From NCBI GenBank assembly GCA_030670715.1, contig DAOVBC010000090.1, positions 1 to 8,033 on the forward strand: 8,033 nt of DNA. Direction: 5' to 3'. Positions 5,960-8,033 of the stretch are shown here, one piece after another. A model generated the notes under the pieces. The model did no database searches and had not been told where the DNA came from. It saw nothing but the letters and a program-made list of their open reading frames with translations. The first letter of the stretch is position 1. Every line of letters starts with the position of its first letter. Source of the stretch: Deltaproteobacteria bacterium. Lineage in GTDB: Bacteria > Desulfobacterota > Desulfobacteria > Desulfobacterales > SG8-13. A program made the position numbers and the translations under genes.

Positions 5960-5968
5960 CCAACTGAT

Positions 5969-6607
5969 TTATCCCTCATACAATACCGCTATAATCGTTG
6001 CTTTACCGGTTTTTGCGGCAATGACATGAGGCGTCGTTGACAGGTAGTACGCACTGTCACCCGGTTCGAGTTCAAAGGCATCCTGTCCTATTTTCAGCCT
6101 GACCACACCCTCCAGGACGTAAATAAATTCTTCGCCGTCGTGCACCGAAACCTCATCTTCAGGGTTTTCCAGCAGTTGAACCAGCACGGCCTCCATGCTG
6201 CGCCCCTTAACCTCCGGCGCCAGGCTCATATATGTGTACAGCTTTTTTCGGCCTTTTTGTGCTGTGGACCGCGATATCACCTTGCGTTCATCTTTACGGG
6301 TGATCGAGTATAATTTGTCACCCACACCGGATACGATGCGACCGAAGGCGCTGTCCAGGGCTTTGGAAAGCTTGATGACCGTGCCGAGCTGGGGCTGCAC
6401 CTCGTCCTTTTCTATCCGTTCCAGCAAATCGACATCAAATCCGGTCAATTTTGAAAGCTCATCAAGCGAAAGGCCTTTTTCTTTTCTGAGTATTTTGATC
6501 CGCGCCCCGACTTCTTCTATCCCTCCTTTTGCAGTTTCGGGAATTTTGCCGGTCAGCTCTTCAAAAACATCCACATGTATATGAGGTTTGCGTTCATCCG
6601 GTTTCAT
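5969..6607 (-). CDS. XRE-family transcriptional regulator with C-terminal cupin domain
   Basis: The 212-residue protein joins an N-terminal HTH_3 domain, about residues 33-88 (GARIKILRKEKGLSLDELSK, then GFDVDLLERIEKDEVQP), to a small cupin barrel, about 138-210. The cupin has the usual pattern VHDGEEFIYVLEG and LEPGDSAYYLSTTPHVI, with His156, Glu159/Glu160 and His194 as potential metal or ligand contacts. Proteins of this type are DNA-binding regulators whose cupin senses a small molecule. It lies downstream of the acyl-CoA dehydrogenase in the same direction, so a role in acyl-CoA metabolism is a reasonable inference, not shown. The ATG at 6607 is preceded by AAGGAGAT (6620-6613), GGAG being seven bases upstream. 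A TATAAT (6633-6628) inside the palindrome TATAATTATA suggests an own promoter and possible autoregulation. Confidence 0.9.
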   Translation of the reverse strand: MKPDERKPHIHVDVFEELTGKIPETAKGGIEEVGARIKILRKEKGLSLDELSKLTGFDVDLLERIEKDEVQPQLGTVIKLSKALDSAFGRIVSGVGDKLYSITRKDERKVISRSTAQKGRKKLYTYMSLAPEVKGRSMEAVLVQLLENPEDEVSVHDGEEFIYVLEGVVRLKIGQDAFELEPGDSAYYLSTTPHVIAAKTGKATIIAVLYEG

Positions 6608-6612
6608 ATTGA

Positions 6613-6633
6613 ATCTCCTTCGGTATAATTATA
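6613..6633 (-). promoter_or_regulatory. Consensus -10 in a palindrome, plus ribosome site, before the XRE-cupin gene
   Basis: TATAAT (6633-6628, minus strand) lies within the perfect palindrome TATAATTATA (6624-6633), followed by the ribosome site AAGGAGAT (6620-6613). A start near 6621 would leave a leader of about 14 bases. No clear -35 box stands 16-18 bases upstream, so the call rests on the -10 alone. Confidence 0.33.
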
Positions 6634-6674
6634 AGGCGTTATTTAAACTTTACTTATTTGTTTTTTGGCCTCAA

Positions 6675-6735
6675 GTCCCGCGCAGCGGGACGGCCCTCGA
6701 AGCCTGAAAGGCTGCTCCTCAAGGCCCGAAGGGCC
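6675..6735. repeat. Three evenly spaced hairpins with a conserved spacer
   Basis: The hairpins are GTCCCGC-gca-GCGGGAC (6675-6691), AGCCT-gaa-AGGCT (6701-6713) and GGCCC-gaa-GGGCC (6723-6735). Their centres are 22-24 bases apart. The spacers, read on the plus strand, are GGCCTCAA (6667-6674), GGCCCTCGA (6692-6700) and GCTCCTCAA (6714-6722); on the minus strand each gives TTGAGG or TCGAGG. The array sits ten bases after the acyl-CoA dehydrogenase stop and before the regulator promoter. It could act as an mRNA 3' structure or processing site between the two genes. It is not a standard intrinsic terminator, as no T-run follows on the minus strand. Confidence 0.6.
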
Positions 6736-6744
6736 GATCATTAA

Positions 6745-7896
6745 TTATAGCGCCCCTATGTGCCGGGCAATAACTATGCGCTGCACCTCGGAGGTCCCCT
6801 CTCCGATTTCCAGAAGCTTCTGGTCCCGGTAAAACCGTTCAATATCGTATTCCTGCATGAGGCCGTAACCGCCGTGCAGTTGAACGGCGTGATTGGCGCA
6901 GCGATACATGACTTCGGAACAGTGAAGTTTAGCCATGGCCGCCACTTTCGAAAAAGGCTTATCATTGTCCCGAAGCCAGCAGGCTTTATACAGGAGAAGA
7001 CGGGCGGTCTCAATATCCAGGGCCATGTCGGCCAGCTTGAAGGCATTCACCTGGAACTTGGAAATGGGTCTTCCGAACTGTTCCCGTTCATTGGAGTATT
7101 TCAGTGCCATGTCGAAGCACCCCTGAGCCCCGCCCAGACCCATGGCAGCAATCGACAGGCGGCCGCCGTCAAGGGTCTGCATCATCTGGTAGAATCCGTT
7201 ACCTCTGGGTCCAAGGAGGTTTTCCTTGGGTACCCGGCAGTCTTCGAAATAGAGTTCGCTGGTATTGGAACCGCGCCACATCATTTTATCGTGCATCACC
7301 CGGGTGGTGTAACCCGGTGTGCCGGCTTCAACGATAATGCAAGAAAGCTCTACCCGGCCGTCATCCCGGGTGCCGGTACGGCACAGGACCGTCGATCCGG
7401 CGCTGATATCGGTCGAGGCATTGGTAATAAAAATTTTACTGCCGTTAATTACCCACTCGTTGCCGTCCAGGGTCGCGGTTGTCCTGGCGGCAACGGCATC
7501 CGACCCTGCATTGGCTTCTGTTAGACCAAACCCCCACAGGGCTTCACCCCGGCAAAGTTTTGGAAGATATTTTTGTTTTTGCTCTTCATTCCCGAAATAA
7601 TACAGGGGGCCGATTCCGAGCGAGTTTTCGGCCGCTACGGTTGCCGCATGAGACCCGTCAACCCGGGCAATCTCTTCCGTGGCAATGATATATGATTGAT
7701 AGTCCATACCCTGGCCGCCATACTTTTCGGACACGAATATACCGAAAAGACCCAGTTCGGCCATTTTTTGCATTGTTTCGTAGGAGAACTCTTCCTTTTT
7801 GTCCATCTCCCGGGCAACCGGTTTAATCTCTTTTTCGGCAAAACTGCGTACCGATTCACGAAGAATTTCCTGCTCCGTTGATAACGTAAAATCCAT
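6745..7896 (-). CDS. Acyl-CoA dehydrogenase, short/medium-chain type
   Basis: The 383-residue protein is full length for the FAD-dependent acyl-CoA dehydrogenase family, which introduces a trans-2,3 double bond into acyl-CoA and passes electrons to ETF in the cytoplasm. The domains are an N-terminal helical domain (about 5-117), a middle beta domain (about 121-217) and a C-terminal helical domain (about 229-380). FGLTEANAGSDA (123-134) is the first family signature. QLHGGYG (339-345) is the FAD/dimer region. IGEGTSEVQR (364-373) carries Glu366 at the catalytic-base position used by short- and medium-chain enzymes, which argues against isovaleryl-CoA dehydrogenase, whose base lies elsewhere. 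Chain length or branched substrate cannot be decided. Start at 7896 is fixed by the ribosome site AGAGGAGG (7908-7901). No etfAB is present in the window; the next gene in the same direction is the XRE-cupin regulator. Confidence 0.95.
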   Translation of the reverse strand: MDFTLSTEQEILRESVRSFAEKEIKPVAREMDKKEEFSYETMQKMAELGLFGIFVSEKYGGQGMDYQSYIIATEEIARVDGSHAATVAAENSLGIGPLYYFGNEEQKQKYLPKLCRGEALWGFGLTEANAGSDAVAARTTATLDGNEWVINGSKIFITNASTDISAGSTVLCRTGTRDDGRVELSCIIVEAGTPGYTTRVMHDKMMWRGSNTSELYFEDCRVPKENLLGPRGNGFYQMMQTLDGGRLSIAAMGLGGAQGCFDMALKYSNEREQFGRPISKFQVNAFKLADMALDIETARLLLYKACWLRDNDKPFSKVAAMAKLHCSEVMYRCANHAVQLHGGYGLMQEYDIERFYRDQKLLEIGEGTSEVQRIVIARHIGAL

Positions 7897-7937
7897 TGCG
7901 CCTCCTCTTAAAGCTAATCTTCATTATTGAAACCATT

Positions 7938-7965
7938 TTTACAGCGGAACACACCATGTTGTCAA
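7938..7965 (-). promoter_or_regulatory. Probable sigma70-type promoter of the acyl-CoA dehydrogenase gene
   Basis: On the minus strand a consensus TTGACA (7965-7960) is followed after 16 bases by TGTAAA (7943-7938). Transcription would begin near 7931, leaving a leader of about 35 bases with the AGAGGAGG ribosome site. A second TTGACA (8008-8003) occurs 43 bases upstream but has no good -10 partner. Confidence 0.45.
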
Positions 7966-7971
7966 TCTATA

Positions 7972-7989
7972 ACCGGTATACGGTCCGGT
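7972..7989. promoter_or_regulatory. Inverted repeat just upstream of the dehydrogenase promoter, possible operator
   Basis: ACCGG (7972-7976) and CCGGT (7985-7989) form a dyad with an 8-base centre, seven bases upstream of the -35 box at 7965-7960. TATA sequences flank the dyad on the outside. Regulators of fatty-acid genes often bind such dyads, but the assignment to any family is not possible from sequence alone. Confidence 0.3.
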
Positions 7990-8033
7990 GTTTTATAGTG
8001 GTTGTCAAAAAAACGTTCCGGTATTCCAACGTT

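Larger units (their letters stand above)
5635..5967. repeat. Intergenic block bracketed by inverted TCAGTTG-type heptads
   Basis: The left edge has four exact-period heptads, TTAGTTG, TCAGTTG, CTGGTTG and TTAGTGG (5635-5662). The right edge has two CAACTGA units (5952-5958 and 5961-5967), the complement of TCAGTTG; GTCAGTTG (5641-5648) is matched exactly by CAACTGAC (5952-5959). Between them are two hairpins (5775-5794 and 5922-5959). The gap 5567-5968 holds no convincing gene: a 127-codon plus-strand frame from 5646 runs antisense into the regulator gene and translates the repeats. Confidence 0.45.

Noticed and set aside
5646..6029. 127-codon plus-strand frame in the gap beside the XRE-cupin gene
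   Set aside because: It starts in a heptad array, passes through two hairpins and ends antisense to the regulator gene; no protein family features.
6675..6735. CRISPR array
   Set aside because: The repeated elements are hairpins with different stem sequences and 8-9 base spacers; there are no identical direct repeats or unique 30-base spacers.
6760..7524. Plus-strand frame of 254 codons opposite the acyl-CoA dehydrogenase
   Set aside because: It is antisense to a clear full-length acyl-CoA dehydrogenase.

Overview
The window looks like a stretch of chromosome from an anaerobic Desulfobacterota bacterium, most likely Desulfobacterales. This is inferred from gene content and style: an octaheme hydroxylamine-oxidoreductase-like cytochrome, an acyl-CoA dehydrogenase followed by an XRE-cupin regulator, a short zinc-ribbon protein, and intergenic regions full of degenerate short-period repeats. 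No rRNA, tRNA, transposase, integrase or CRISPR array is visible.

Layout. Position 1-198 (minus) is the N-terminal part of a zinc-ribbon-like protein cut by the window edge. Position 419-1291 (plus) is an EamA/DMT-family permease. Position 1759-3267 (plus) is a secreted octaheme cytochrome c. Position 3601-3978 (plus) is a small DUF423 membrane protein. Position 4160-5566 (minus) is a lipoprotein with an alpha/beta-hydrolase (DUF900-like) domain; the longer reading from 5599 is probably not the true start. Position 5969-6607 (minus) is an XRE-family regulator with a C-terminal cupin. Position 6745-7896 (minus) is a short/medium-chain type acyl-CoA dehydrogenase.

Functional links are weak. 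The dehydrogenase and the XRE-cupin regulator lie in the same orientation with a 137-base gap and may form a fatty-acyl-CoA oxidation unit under local control. The permease, cytochrome and DUF423 genes share a strand but are separated by 320-470 bases of non-coding, repeat-bearing DNA, so they are probably separate transcription units. The cytochrome has no visible quinol-dehydrogenase or maturation partner here.

The most unusual feature is the non-coding DNA. Five of the intergenic gaps carry arrays of a short degenerate motif with a period of about 7-10 bases, and each gap uses a different motif. In three gaps (about 1321-1598, 3318-3541 and 5635-5967) the motif occurs at both ends in inverted orientation and brackets a block of hairpin-forming, non-coding sequence, like small non-autonomous mobile units or structured RNAs. 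A sixth gap (6665-6735) holds three evenly spaced hairpins separated by a conserved spacer. I see no complete, clearly new multi-gene system; the repeat architecture, the orphan octaheme cytochrome and the edge-truncated zinc-ribbon gene are the items most worth following.
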